From: Hyphomicrobiaceae bacterium | GTDB taxonomy: Bacteria > Pseudomonadota > Alphaproteobacteria > Rhizobiales > Hyphomicrobiaceae | Direction: 5' to 3' | Assembly: GCA_030655135.1 (NCBI GenBank) | Contig: JAURWC010000074.1 | Span: forward strand, 62,001 to 126,000 | DNA length: 64,000 bases | In this document: piece after piece, positions 26,950 through 35,000 of the stretch | Layout of the letters: the number at the start of each line of letters is the position of its first letter | How positions within the stretch are numbered: position 1 is the stretch's first letter | Made by a program: the position numbers and the translations under genes | The notes under the pieces: model-generated | Told to the model about the DNA's origin: nothing | What the model saw: the letters and a program-made list of their open reading frames with translations, nothing else | Database searches by the model: none

Positions 26950-28389
26950 CTACAGCAGCTTTCCCGGATTGAGAATGCCGTGGGGATCGAGCGCGGCTTT
27001 GATGGCGCGCATCATGTCCAGCTCCACGGCGCTCTTTGCGCTGCGCAGCGATGCGCGCTTCATCTGGCCGATGCCGTGCTCAGCCGAGATGGAACCGTCC
27101 ATACGCGTCACGAGCGCGTGCACCGCCGCGGAGATTTCCTCCCACTTCTCCAGGAACTCCGCCCGGTCCATGCCCAGGGGCTGGGAGACGTTGTAGTGCA
27201 CGTTGCCGTCGCCAAAATGGCCGAAGGCGACAGGGCGCGCACCCGGGCACAGCGCTTCGATCAGCGCGTCGGCGTGGGCGATGAAGGCCGGGATGGAGCC
27301 GACCGGCACCGAAACATCGTGCTTGATGCTTCCACCTTCGAACTTCTGGGCTTCTGAGGCGCCTTCGCGCAGCTGCCAAAGCGCTGCGGACTGCGTGAGA
27401 GACTGGGCGACGATGGCGTCCTTCACGATGCGGGCATCTAATGCGCTCGTGAAGATCGCCTCGGCAACAGCCAGCGCGCCGCCGTCGTCTGCGTGGCCGG
27501 AGATATCGAGCAGGACATACCAGGGATGTTCTGCGTCGAACGGTAGCCGGGCACCGGCCACATGCCGGGTCACGAAGTGGAGCGAGCGCTGCGACAGAAA
27601 TTCGAACGCCGTCAGCGAAGCGCCGCCGCGGTTTGATGCCAGCTCGAAAAGCGATAGCACGGCATCGAGTGACGGCAGTGCGGCCAGCGCTGTCGCCACC
27701 TCGCGGGGCCTTGACACCAGCTTCAGCGTTGCCGCCGTAATGATGCCGAGCGTGCCTTCCGAGCCGATCAGCAGATCGCGAAGATCATATCCGGTGTTGT
27801 CCTTGCGCAGCGCCTTGAGGCCGTTCCAGATCCGGCCGTCAGCAAGTACAGCCTCGATGCCGAGCGTCAGTTGCCGCGCGTTGCCGTGTGCCAGCACGCC
27901 GATGCCGCCGGCGTTGGTCGCAAGGTTTCCACCGATGCTGCACGTGCCCTCGGATGGCAGGCTGAGCGGGAACAGCCGCCCGGCAGCCTCAGCCGCCGCG
28001 CGCGCTGCCGCCAGCGTGACGCCGGCTTCGACGGTCATGCTCGACGTGTGCTGGTCGACGGCGCGGATACGGTTGAGACGTGTCAGGCTGAGCACGATTT
28101 CCCGGCCGGTCTCCGACGGGATCTGCCCACCGACCAAGCCGGTATTGCCACCTTGCGGGACGACCCCGACGTGGGCCGCATTCACGAGCGCCAGGATGCG
28201 GGCAACCTCGTCCGTCGACTGCGGCCTGAGAACAACCGGCGTGCGCCCAACGTAGCGATCGCGCCATTCACGTAGATAGGGCGCCTGGATATCCGGATCG
28301 ATGATGGCGTTAGCCGGGCCGACAATCTCCGTCAGCTGGAGAAGCAGCTCCGGAGCCGGGGCGTTCAGTCGGGGCAGGCGATCGCTCAT
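26950..28389 (-). CDS. FAD-binding oxidoreductase (GlcD / D-2-hydroxyacid dehydrogenase type)
   Basis: The 479-residue protein has the PCMH-type FAD site (VVPQGGNTGLVGGQIPS, LPSEGTCSIGGNLATNAGG, DNTGYDLRDLLIGSEGTLGIIT) and a C-terminal FAD-oxidase domain ending in HFGDGNVHYNVSQP, SAEHGIGQMKR and ALDPHGILNPGKLL. It should oxidise a D-2-hydroxyacid such as glycolate, D-lactate or 2-hydroxyglutarate, passing electrons to the respiratory chain; the substrate cannot be told. ATG 28389 is used; the open frame further upstream looks non-coding. It is convergent with the Clp-N gene. Confidence 0.88.
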   Translation of the reverse strand: MSDRLPRLNAPAPELLLQLTEIVGPANAIIDPDIQAPYLREWRDRYVGRTPVVLRPQSTDEVARILALVNAAHVGVVPQGGNTGLVGGQIPSETGREIVLSLTRLNRIRAVDQHTSSMTVEAGVTLAAARAAAEAAGRLFPLSLPSEGTCSIGGNLATNAGGIGVLAHGNARQLTLGIEAVLADGRIWNGLKALRKDNTGYDLRDLLIGSEGTLGIITAATLKLVSRPREVATALAALPSLDAVLSLFELASNRGGASLTAFEFLSQRSLHFVTRHVAGARLPFDAEHPWYVLLDISGHADDGGALAVAEAIFTSALDARIVKDAIVAQSLTQSAALWQLREGASEAQKFEGGSIKHDVSVPVGSIPAFIAHADALIEALCPGARPVAFGHFGDGNVHYNVSQPLGMDRAEFLEKWEEISAAVHALVTRMDGSISAEHGIGQMKRASLRSAKSAVELDMMRAIKAALDPHGILNPGKLL

Positions 28390-28593
28390 GGCCTTCGCTA
28401 GAGTGCTTGCGGAAAGGTGTGAAAGCGGATTCTGGGAAGAAGTGCGGCAAAACAAGGGGCTACAATCTTTGCCGACACTAACACGAGGCCGGGCAGCAAC
28501 AAAGTTCGCGGCCAGTGTTCCTTCGGAAACTGATGAACGGCGACGGGAACCACAGGGTGCCAACGTTCGTTCACTGACCGGGAGACCCAGACC

Positions 28594-28716
28594 ATGTTCG
28601 CACGCGCTGCCATTTTCGTTTTCGCTCACGCGGCTATCGTTGCCGCCACCGTGGCTATCGGCACGGCTGCGCAGGATGAGCCAACCCGGGTCGCAGTGGT
28701 CGCGGCCGGCTTCTAG
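28594..28716 (+). CDS. 40-residue signal-like peptide
   Basis: The peptide reads MFARAAIFVFAHAAIV... through a hydrophobic helix and ends QDEPTRVAVVAAGF, like a signal peptide or membrane anchor with a short tail. GGGAG lies 9 bases before the ATG, a near-ideal position. Its stop overlaps the stop of the convergent inositol monophosphatase gene. It is divergent from the FAD oxidoreductase gene. Too short to classify. Confidence 0.45.
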   Translation: MFARAAIFVFAHAAIVAATVAIGTAAQDEPTRVAVVAAGF

Positions 28717-29525
28717 GCTTGGGCCTTTGCATGAGCCGTCTTGGCCAATAGCGGAACGATAGTTTTGACGATCGCGCTATTGCCTGCCACGACGTCGAGC
28801 TTGGTCATCACCGCATCGCCGCCGTCGCAGTCGGTCACGATCCCGCCAGCTTCCCGAACCAGCACGATGCCCGCCGCCAGGTCCCACGGCTGCAGATTGC
28901 GTTCCCAGTAGCCGTCGAAGCGGCCCGCCGCCGTGAATGCCAGATCCAGCGCAGCAGACCCGGTGCGGCGGATGCCGGCAACTTCATGCATGACCGCCTG
29001 CATCTCCGTCATGAACCCGGCGTGCCCCGGACGCCCGCGATGCGGAATGCCCGTGGCAATGACCGTATCCCCCAGCGTCTTGCGCGCAGCGACACGCAGC
29101 CGCCGCTTGTCGTTCACGAAAGCGCCTTTGCCCTTTTCTGCCGTGAAAAGCTCGTCGGTAATCGGGTTGTAGACGAGACCCGCAACGAGTTCACCCTCGC
29201 GCTCCAACGCGATCGAGATCGAAAACATCGGAATGCCGTGCATGAAGTTCGTAGTGCCGTCGAGCGGATCGACGATCCAACGATGCGACTTGTCGGCGCC
29301 TTCGACCGTACCGCGCTCTTCCATCAGAAAGCCGTAACCGGGACGCGCCTTCTGCAGCTCCTTGAGGATGACGTCTTCCGCGCGATGGTCGGCCGCCGTG
29401 ACGAAATTGGCGGGCCCCTTCACCGAGACCTGCAACTGCTCCACCTCGCCGAAGTCGCGGGTGAGGCTGCGGCCGGCCTTGCGGGCGGCAGCGGTCATGA
29501 CGTTCATCAAGGCTGAAGCAGGCAT
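28713..29525 (-). CDS. suhB: Inositol monophosphatase family protein (SuhB-like)
   Basis: The 270-residue protein has all motifs of the lithium-sensitive phosphatase superfamily: a FLMEERG metal-binding motif, WIVDPLDGTTNFMHGIPMF, and WDLAAGIVLVREAGG. It hydrolyses inositol 1-phosphate or a similar sugar phosphate, and in some bacteria SuhB also binds RNA polymerase. The ATG at 29525 fits the family N-terminus (MPASALMNVMTAAARKAG); the frame is open 120 bases further, but that part has no resemblance. Confidence 0.88.
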   Translation of the reverse strand: MPASALMNVMTAAARKAGRSLTRDFGEVEQLQVSVKGPANFVTAADHRAEDVILKELQKARPGYGFLMEERGTVEGADKSHRWIVDPLDGTTNFMHGIPMFSISIALEREGELVAGLVYNPITDELFTAEKGKGAFVNDKRRLRVAARKTLGDTVIATGIPHRGRPGHAGFMTEMQAVMHEVAGIRRTGSAALDLAFTAAGRFDGYWERNLQPWDLAAGIVLVREAGGIVTDCDGGDAVMTKLDVVAGNSAIVKTIVPLLAKTAHAKAQA

Positions 29526-29663
29526 ACTGGGGTCCGGTTGATGACGGTTGCAATGCGCCCGGCGCGCAAACGTGGCTAGCGCACTGTTAAACAATATTTT
29601 TTGGACAGGCCGCGTCTTCCTAGGCTTTTGGCCCTGCCGAAGCAAGGGCCGCCAGCGTCGCGC

Positions 29664-30680
29664 TCACTGTACGGCTTTCTTTTCGCGCCAATCGTCGGCC
29701 GCCTTTTGCGCGGCCGCGATCTGGTCAGGCGGCAGAGATGCGATCAGCAGTTCGAGCTTGTCATCCTTGGCGATGCCACTCGCCTTGGCGATAAGCCGCC
29801 ACTTCAAGGCTTCGGCCGGGGAAGCCGGAACACCCGACACGCCGTCCAGGTAAACATGCGCCAGACGGTTCTGGGCCCCCGCAACGCCTTTCTCGGCCGC
29901 GATCTTCAGATACTCGACCGCCTTGGGCTCGTCGCGCTTTAAGCCCTGGCCGCGTAGCAGCATGACCGCATAGTCGTACTCGGCCTCCGTCAGGCCGCTG
30001 GCTGCCGCCTTCGACATCCACGTGGCGGCCTCGAGCGCGTCGTTGGGAACGCCGCTGCCGTTTTGATAGAGGGCGGCAAGGTCATACTGCGCCGAGGGGA
30101 TGCCCTTCTCCGCTGCATAGCGAATATGAGCGGCCGCCCGGCTTGGATTTTCGGGCTTGCCGTCCCCGCGCAGGAACAGCAGACCGAGATTGTAATTGGC
30201 GAGCGGATCGCCCGTGAGCGCGGCCCGCTCGAACAATTCGGCGGCCTTTTCCCGGTTCTTGGGCACATCCTTGCCCGCTGCCAGCATTGACGCCAGCGAG
30301 ACCATTGCCGGCACGTCACCCAGTTCCGCTGCCTTCTCGTACGCCTGCGCGGCCTTGGCGGGATCGCGCGAAACACCGGTGCCTTCCGCGTAGATGCGGC
30401 CGATCAGCGTGAAAGCCTGGGGGTCGCCCTTAGCGGATGCATCCTGGGCAAGCGACAGCGCCGTCAGGTATTTGCCCTCCTCGAACGCATCGTAGGCGGC
30501 GCGCTGCAACTCCGCCGGCGTCGCCTCGTCAGGATGCTTGGCCATCTCGACCTGCATGTCCGGAAACGGCTCGCCATCGTTGAAGCCGGGCAGCGTCACT
30601 ACGCCTAGCATCACCAGCGTGGCACCCGCGCCGGCAAAGACGGCAAGGACGAGCCCGGGAATGAGATAGCGCATGTTCAC
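29664..30680 (-). CDS. Sel1/TPR-repeat periplasmic protein
   Basis: The 338-residue protein has a membrane anchor (MRYLIPGLVLAVFAGAGATLVMLGVV) followed by a run of Sel1-like repeats from about residue 55 (e.g. TLIGRIYAEGTGVSRDPAKAA, NYNLGLLFLRGDGKPENP, YDLAALYQNGSGVPND, YDYAVMLLRGQGLKRDE). Such repeats form helical solenoids that mediate protein contacts, often in the envelope. The start is taken as GTG 30680 with GGGAG 9 bases upstream; ATG 30674 is the alternative. It lies 17 bases from the ThiE-like gene on the same strand. Confidence 0.85.
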   Translation of the reverse strand: MNMRYLIPGLVLAVFAGAGATLVMLGVVTLPGFNDGEPFPDMQVEMAKHPDEATPAELQRAAYDAFEEGKYLTALSLAQDASAKGDPQAFTLIGRIYAEGTGVSRDPAKAAQAYEKAAELGDVPAMVSLASMLAAGKDVPKNREKAAELFERAALTGDPLANYNLGLLFLRGDGKPENPSRAAAHIRYAAEKGIPSAQYDLAALYQNGSGVPNDALEAATWMSKAAASGLTEAEYDYAVMLLRGQGLKRDEPKAVEYLKIAAEKGVAGAQNRLAHVYLDGVSGVPASPAEALKWRLIAKASGIAKDDKLELLIASLPPDQIAAAQKAADDWREKKAVQ

Positions 30681-30697
30681 GAACGGTCTCTCCCTTG

Positions 30698-31312
30698 TCA
30701 GGCGGCAGGTTCAGTCGGCGCAGCCGGCGCTGCAGCGGAAATCTCAGACAGGATCTTGGCTGCATCGCTGCCCAAGCTCAATCTCGCGCTGAGAAAGTCG
30801 GCGTGGGCGCCCTTCAGCGTGGCCGCTTCTTCTGCACTGGCAACGTCGAGCGCGACGACGGGGATCTCGAAGATCTCCGCCCACCAGGCGACAAGCTCGT
30901 CACGGTCTCCGCGTGCCAGCTCCGGATCGCCGTCTCCCAATCCAAACGCAACGTAGTCGACGCCAAGCTCGCCCAGTTCCATCGCATCGTGGCGCGACGA
31001 GCCGGCATCCGCGCCGACGATACCGCCCTGGCCGAGAATGTCGCGCGCATCTTCGGCAACGGTCGCCACGTCAACCGTCCACGCCAGATGCACGCCGTCG
31101 GCTTTGAGCGTACGCGCCAACTGCGCGTCGCCGTAGATCAGAACGGCGGCACCCGATTGCTGGGCGGCGGCAATGAGGGGAAGTGCGGCGGCAGGAGCGA
31201 TGACACCATCCGCGCCGGGCATGATGACCACAGCGGCGATCGGCGCCGCCGATATCGCCTCGGACAACAGCCCCAGGCCGTCAGCGGGAACCATCACACA
31301 CATTTGCGTCAT
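30698..31312 (-). CDS. ThiE/TenI-like thiamine phosphate synthase family protein
   Basis: The 204-residue barrel protein resembles thiamine phosphate synthase: AAVLIYGDAQLARTLKADGVHLAW, IVGADAGSSRHDAMELGELGVDYVAFG and IPVVALDVASAEEAATLKGAHADFLS match the family order. Some phosphate-binding residues appear replaced (VGADAG where VGVS is usual, and no clear GGI near the C-terminus), so it may be a divergent TenI-like form. No other thi genes are nearby. Upstream is the divergent L,D-transpeptidase; downstream is the Sel1 gene. Confidence 0.7.
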   Translation of the reverse strand: MTQMCVMVPADGLGLLSEAISAAPIAAVVIMPGADGVIAPAAALPLIAAAQQSGAAVLIYGDAQLARTLKADGVHLAWTVDVATVAEDARDILGQGGIVGADAGSSRHDAMELGELGVDYVAFGLGDGDPELARGDRDELVAWWAEIFEIPVVALDVASAEEAATLKGAHADFLSARLSLGSDAAKILSEISAAAPAAPTEPAA

Positions 31313-31537
31313 TGAGCGTTTCTCGCACCTCGCCGAGCGAGGATCAGGGGCTGCAAACCGTGGCTATCCGGCTGGATTCCGGCGGAAACGTGGTGTTCGG
31401 CGAAACTCAGTGTGTGCATGGTGCCACAGTCCCCAGGCCGGACCGGCTTCGGCACGAAAACGCCATGAAAGCAGGCCTAAAGGTTAGGGGAACAGATACC
31501 ATTGGCGGCACGATTCGCCGCAAGGAGACGATATCTA

Positions 31538-33700
31538 ATGACTATGCCACGCCGCACCGCGACAGCCCACCTGCTGATGGCCGTCACGCTTTCGGGCCTT
31601 TGCGGCTATGGCATTCCGGCTGCCGTCGCACAAGCGACGCCGTCCGAGACGCAGAACCCGGCGCCTACGCCGCCCAGCGCCGAGCCTTCGGCGGGTGCCA
31701 CAACGCCGTCGTCGCCGCCGGCAGCTCAGCCTCTCGATCCGCAACCCGGAATACCAGCACCCGCTGCCGAAACACCGGCGGCGACGCCTCCGGCAGCAAC
31801 CACGACGCCTGCCGCCACACCGCCCCCTGCCACACCAGCACCGGCGACACCTGAAGCAGCAGCGCCCGCCGCACCCGCAGCCCCCACGCCTGCTGCAACC
31901 GATCCGGCAGCCGCAACACCAGCTCCGCCGGCCGCACCCCAGGCGCAAGTCACGCCGCCGCCACCGCCGGCCGATCCGATCGTTGCGGCAGTGCGCGAGA
32001 AATTTGCCGACAAGTCGTTCGGCAGCAAAGTCTCCGGCGCCGACCGCACTGCTGCCGTCGATTTTTACCAGGCACGCCTGGAAGGCCCGCTTTGGGTCAA
32101 GGCCGAGGGTGGGTTTACAGCGCCGGCAGACGCGGCCATCGCAGAGATCCGCAAGGCTGACGACTGGGGCTTGACCGCCTCCGCATTCACACTGCCTCAA
32201 GCGGCCCCCGATGCGTCGCCGCAATCGCTGGCAGACGCCGAGGCCACGATGACGCTCGCCGTGCTCCAGTACGCGCGCGAAGCCCGCGGCGGCCGCATCA
32301 ATCCGCCGGCACTTAGTCCGGGCATGGACATGTCGCCGCCGCTGAAGGATCCCAAGGTCGTCCTTGATGAGATCGTGAAGGCCAGCAGCGCTGATGCCTA
32401 CCTCCGCGACCAGCATCCCAAGCACGAGCAGTTCGTGCGCTTGCGCGAGGCTCTGCTGAAGCTCAAGGAACCGTCTGCACCGCCGCCGGTGGAGGATGAA
32501 TCGCTATCGGTCAAGTTGCCGGCCGGCAAGGTGATCAAGCCCGGCATGCAGCATCCCGACGTCTCCCTGCTGCGCCGCCGGCTCAAGGTCACGGCCGAAG
32601 CCGGCAACGAGACCACCTACGATGAGCCGCTGCAAGAGGCCGTGATGGCATTCCAGCGCGCGAACGGGGTCAAGGCAAACGGCTTCGTCGGCAAGTCGAC
32701 GCGTTCGGCTCTCAATGGCGATGAACCTTCGAGCAAACCTGACAAGGGCCGCGATGTTCAGCGCATCATCAACAACATGGAGCGCTGGCGCTGGCTGCCG
32801 GCGGACCTTGGCTCCACCTACGTCTGGAACAACGTGCCGGAATTCATGACGCGGACGATGAAGGACGGGAAGCAGATTTACGAGGAACGCATCGTCGTCG
32901 GCCTTCCGCAGTGGGCGACGCCTGTGTTTTCCGCGCAGATGAAAACGATCGTGTTCCATCCCGAGTGGGGGGTGCCGGATGGCATCAAGCAGAAAGAGCT
33001 GCAGCCGCAGCTGCGCCGCGCCAGCGGCGGCGGCGGTGACTTCTTCGAGAGCTTCTTTGGCGGCGGTGGCGGTGGCGGAAGCAGCCGCGTGCTGCAGCGC
33101 CACGATCTCAAGGTTTCCTACAACGGCCGTCAGATCGACCCTGACTCTGTCGATTGGAACAGCGTCGATATTCGCCGCTTCCAGTTCACTCAGCCCTCGG
33201 GCCCAAAGAATGTGCTGGGCATCGTCAAGTTCCTGTTCCCGAACAAGCACGACGTCTACATGCACGACACGACGGCGAAGGCCCTGTTCAAGCAGAACAT
33301 GCGCGCCTACAGCCACGGCTGCATGCGCGTTGCAAACCCCGTAAAGTTCGCTGAGCTGCTGTTGGCTGAGGACAAAGGCTGGTCGGCCGACGAAGTGGAC
33401 GCGCGGTTCAACGGCGGCGTCAACGAGGTCAAGATCGACAAGCCGATCTGGGTGCACACGACGTACTTCACCGCAGTCGTCGACGACAGCGGCAAGCTCA
33501 ACACCTACGCCGACGTCTACGGCTATGAGTCCCGCGTGGCAGCCGCCCTATCGGGCAAGCAGTACCGGTTCGAGGCTCCGCCGGTGATTGCCGAGGTCGA
33601 TCCGGACGCTCCCCCGGCGGCGAGCCAGAGGCGCAAAAAGCAGCGTGTGACACAAACAGACCCGCTGACGGAAGCGATCACCGGACTGTTCGCGAACTGA
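31538..33700 (+). CDS. L,D-transpeptidase, YcbB/LdtD type, with peptidoglycan-binding domain
   Basis: The 720-residue protein has a signal peptide (MTMPRRTATAHLLMAVTLSG...), a Pro/Ala-rich linker (about residues 35-150), an LdtD scaffold (GKSF..ADRTAAVDFYQAR and following), a peptidoglycan-binding-1 motif (GMQHPDVSLLRRRLKV, VMAFQRANGVKANGFVGKSTRSALN), and a YkuD domain. Catalytic residues are in YSHGCMRVANP (His593, Cys595). The IVFHPEWGVPDGIKQKEL motif fits LdtD. A Gly-rich stretch sits in the lid region (ASGGGGDFFESFFGGGGG). It forms 3,3 cross-links. AAGGAG lies 10 bases before the ATG. A terminator follows at 33772. Confidence 0.9.
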   Translation: MTMPRRTATAHLLMAVTLSGLCGYGIPAAVAQATPSETQNPAPTPPSAEPSAGATTPSSPPAAQPLDPQPGIPAPAAETPAATPPAATTTPAATPPPATPAPATPEAAAPAAPAAPTPAATDPAAATPAPPAAPQAQVTPPPPPADPIVAAVREKFADKSFGSKVSGADRTAAVDFYQARLEGPLWVKAEGGFTAPADAAIAEIRKADDWGLTASAFTLPQAAPDASPQSLADAEATMTLAVLQYAREARGGRINPPALSPGMDMSPPLKDPKVVLDEIVKASSADAYLRDQHPKHEQFVRLREALLKLKEPSAPPPVEDESLSVKLPAGKVIKPGMQHPDVSLLRRRLKVTAEAGNETTYDEPLQEAVMAFQRANGVKANGFVGKSTRSALNGDEPSSKPDKGRDVQRIINNMERWRWLPADLGSTYVWNNVPEFMTRTMKDGKQIYEERIVVGLPQWATPVFSAQMKTIVFHPEWGVPDGIKQKELQPQLRRASGGGGDFFESFFGGGGGGGSSRVLQRHDLKVSYNGRQIDPDSVDWNSVDIRRFQFTQPSGPKNVLGIVKFLFPNKHDVYMHDTTAKALFKQNMRAYSHGCMRVANPVKFAELLLAEDKGWSADEVDARFNGGVNEVKIDKPIWVHTTYFTAVVDDSGKLNTYADVYGYESRVAAALSGKQYRFEAPPVIAEVDPDAPPAASQRRKKQRVTQTDPLTEAITGLFAN

Positions 33701-33771
33701 TGAATCGCTGGTGTCGCGCGGCATTGCGAACCGGGCGAAACCCGTTATGGTGCAGCGCAGTAGATCATCCC

Positions 33772-33799
33772 GCCGGAGCCTCTGGCTCCGGCCTTTTTT
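33772..33799 (+). terminator. Intrinsic terminator after the LdtD gene
   Basis: GCCGGAGCC (33772-33780) and GGCTCCGGC (33784-33792) form a 9-bp stem around TCT, followed by CTTTTTT. It is a classical Rho-independent terminator for the gene ending at 33700. It lies just before the LysR gene, so that gene either starts in or after it, or its leader is attenuated here. Confidence 0.85.
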
Positions 33800-33826
33800 G
33801 TGCGCCAACTCGCAGACGGGTCAATC

Positions 33827-34717
33827 GTGGACTGGGATAAGCTTCGGATCTTTCATGCGGCCGCAGCCGCCGGCAGCTTCACGCATGCCGGCGAGGCTCT
33901 GCACATGAGCCAGTCGGCCGTCAGCCGGCAGGTCTCGTCGCTCGAAAAGGATCTGGGCCTGTCGCTGTTCCACCGTCATGCCCGCGGGCTTGTGCTGACG
34001 GAACAGGGCGAGCTGCTGTACACCACCGTTGCAGAGGTGATGAGCAAGCTGCAGACCGCCGCAACACTGCTCGCTGACACGACGACGCAGCCGACCGGAG
34101 AACTGCGCATTGCAGCTCCCGTGGGCCTCGGCACGGTGTGGCTGACGCAGCGGCTGCGAGAGTTCATGGATCTCTATCCCGAGATCCGCGTCGAAATGAT
34201 CCTCAACGACGATCAGATCGATATCTCGATGCGCGCGGCCGACGTGGCGTTGTGGACGCGCGAACCTGATAACAACGATCTCATTCGCCGTCCGTTGTTC
34301 ACGATGAAGGTGCGGGCCTTCGCGTCGACCAGCTACGTGCGCCGCTTCGGCGCGCCGCAATCGCTGGCCGACCTCGATCGTCATCGCATCATTTCGTACA
34401 CCGGCAACCAGGCCCAGCACCTGCCTGCGATCAGCTGGCTGGAAACAGCCGGACGCGAAGGACGCGAGCCGCGAAAACCTGCGCTGCGCGCCAACAGCGT
34501 TGTCGCCATCAAGTACGGCATCCGCGCCGGCATCGGCATCGGCATGATCCCCGATTATCTGACCGAGGGCGAAAGCGATCTGGTCACGGTTCTAACCGAC
34601 GTCGATCCGCCGTCTTTGCCGATCCTCTTCGTCTATCCCGAAGAGCTCAAGACATCGAAGAAGATCCAGGTTCTACGCGATTTCCTGGTTGCAAAGGCAC
34701 GCAATATCTCGACGTAG
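33827..34717 (+). CDS. LysR-family transcriptional regulator
   Basis: The 296-residue protein has the LysR helix-turn-helix (DWDKLRIFHAAAAAGSFTHAGEAL, SQSAVSRQVSSLEKDLG, FHRHARGLVLTEQGELL) and a periplasmic-binding-like effector domain (ELRIAAPVGLGTVWLTQRLREFM, VALWTREPD, ALRANSVVAIKYGIRAGIGIGMIPDYL). The GTG start at 33827 matches the usual D-W-D-K-L beginning; a GTG at 33800 lies inside the terminator T-run. Its target is unknown; the next gene is leuC, after 283 bases with its own promoter. Confidence 0.88.
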   Translation: MDWDKLRIFHAAAAAGSFTHAGEALHMSQSAVSRQVSSLEKDLGLSLFHRHARGLVLTEQGELLYTTVAEVMSKLQTAATLLADTTTQPTGELRIAAPVGLGTVWLTQRLREFMDLYPEIRVEMILNDDQIDISMRAADVALWTREPDNNDLIRRPLFTMKVRAFASTSYVRRFGAPQSLADLDRHRIISYTGNQAQHLPAISWLETAGREGREPRKPALRANSVVAIKYGIRAGIGIGMIPDYLTEGESDLVTVLTDVDPPSLPILFVYPEELKTSKKIQVLRDFLVAKARNIST

Positions 34718-34815
34718 CGTTCTTGCGGACGAGCTGTGGAGCGGCTCTCTCGGCAGAAGCAGGGCGAATTAAGTGGCTAAGGCGGTATCGGGCAATTTTC
34801 CCGGATAAATGCCCC

Positions 34816-34844
34816 TTGCAGTTATAACGTAACGCACCTTATGA
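34816..34844 (+). promoter_or_regulatory. Sigma70-type promoter before leuC
   Basis: TTGCAG (34816-34821), a 17-base spacer and TTATGA (34839-34844) make a good housekeeping promoter. A transcript would start near 34851 and run straight into the leader with two stem-loops listed next. It is the likely leuC promoter, although the leader terminator would stop part of the RNA. Confidence 0.6.
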
Positions 34845-34850
34845 TTGCGC

Positions 34851-34935
34851 ATGTTCCCGGGTACCTTTGGTAGCCGCGGAGCCATTACCGGATCCCAACT
34901 GTAATGGGCCGGGCCGCAAGGCCCGGTTCTTTTTT
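34851..34935 (+). ncRNA. Candidate structured leader or small RNA upstream of leuC
   Basis: An RNA of about 85 bases would run from the promoter to the terminator. CCATTAC (34882-34888) pairs with GTAATGG (34901-34907), directly abutting the terminator stem. The same span also holds a 17-codon open frame (34851-34904, MFPGTFGSRGAITGSQL, one Leu codon at its end) that stops just before the terminator stem. It could be a leucine-pathway attenuator, a ligand-binding leader, or a separate small RNA. I cannot match it to a known RNA family by eye. Confidence 0.5.
34909..34935 (+). terminator. Intrinsic terminator in the leuC leader
   Basis: CCGGGCC (34909-34915) and GGCCCGG (34920-34926) form a 7-bp stem with a GCAA tetraloop, followed by TTCTTTTTT. 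It lies 66 bases before the leuC ATG and downstream of a promoter, so either a short RNA ends here or leuC is attenuated. Confidence 0.85.
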
Positions 34936-35000
34936 GCGTGGCGCATTTGCCGATCGGCGCGGCCAGCGCTATCTAGTCCCCAGAACCGGAGACGATCCCT

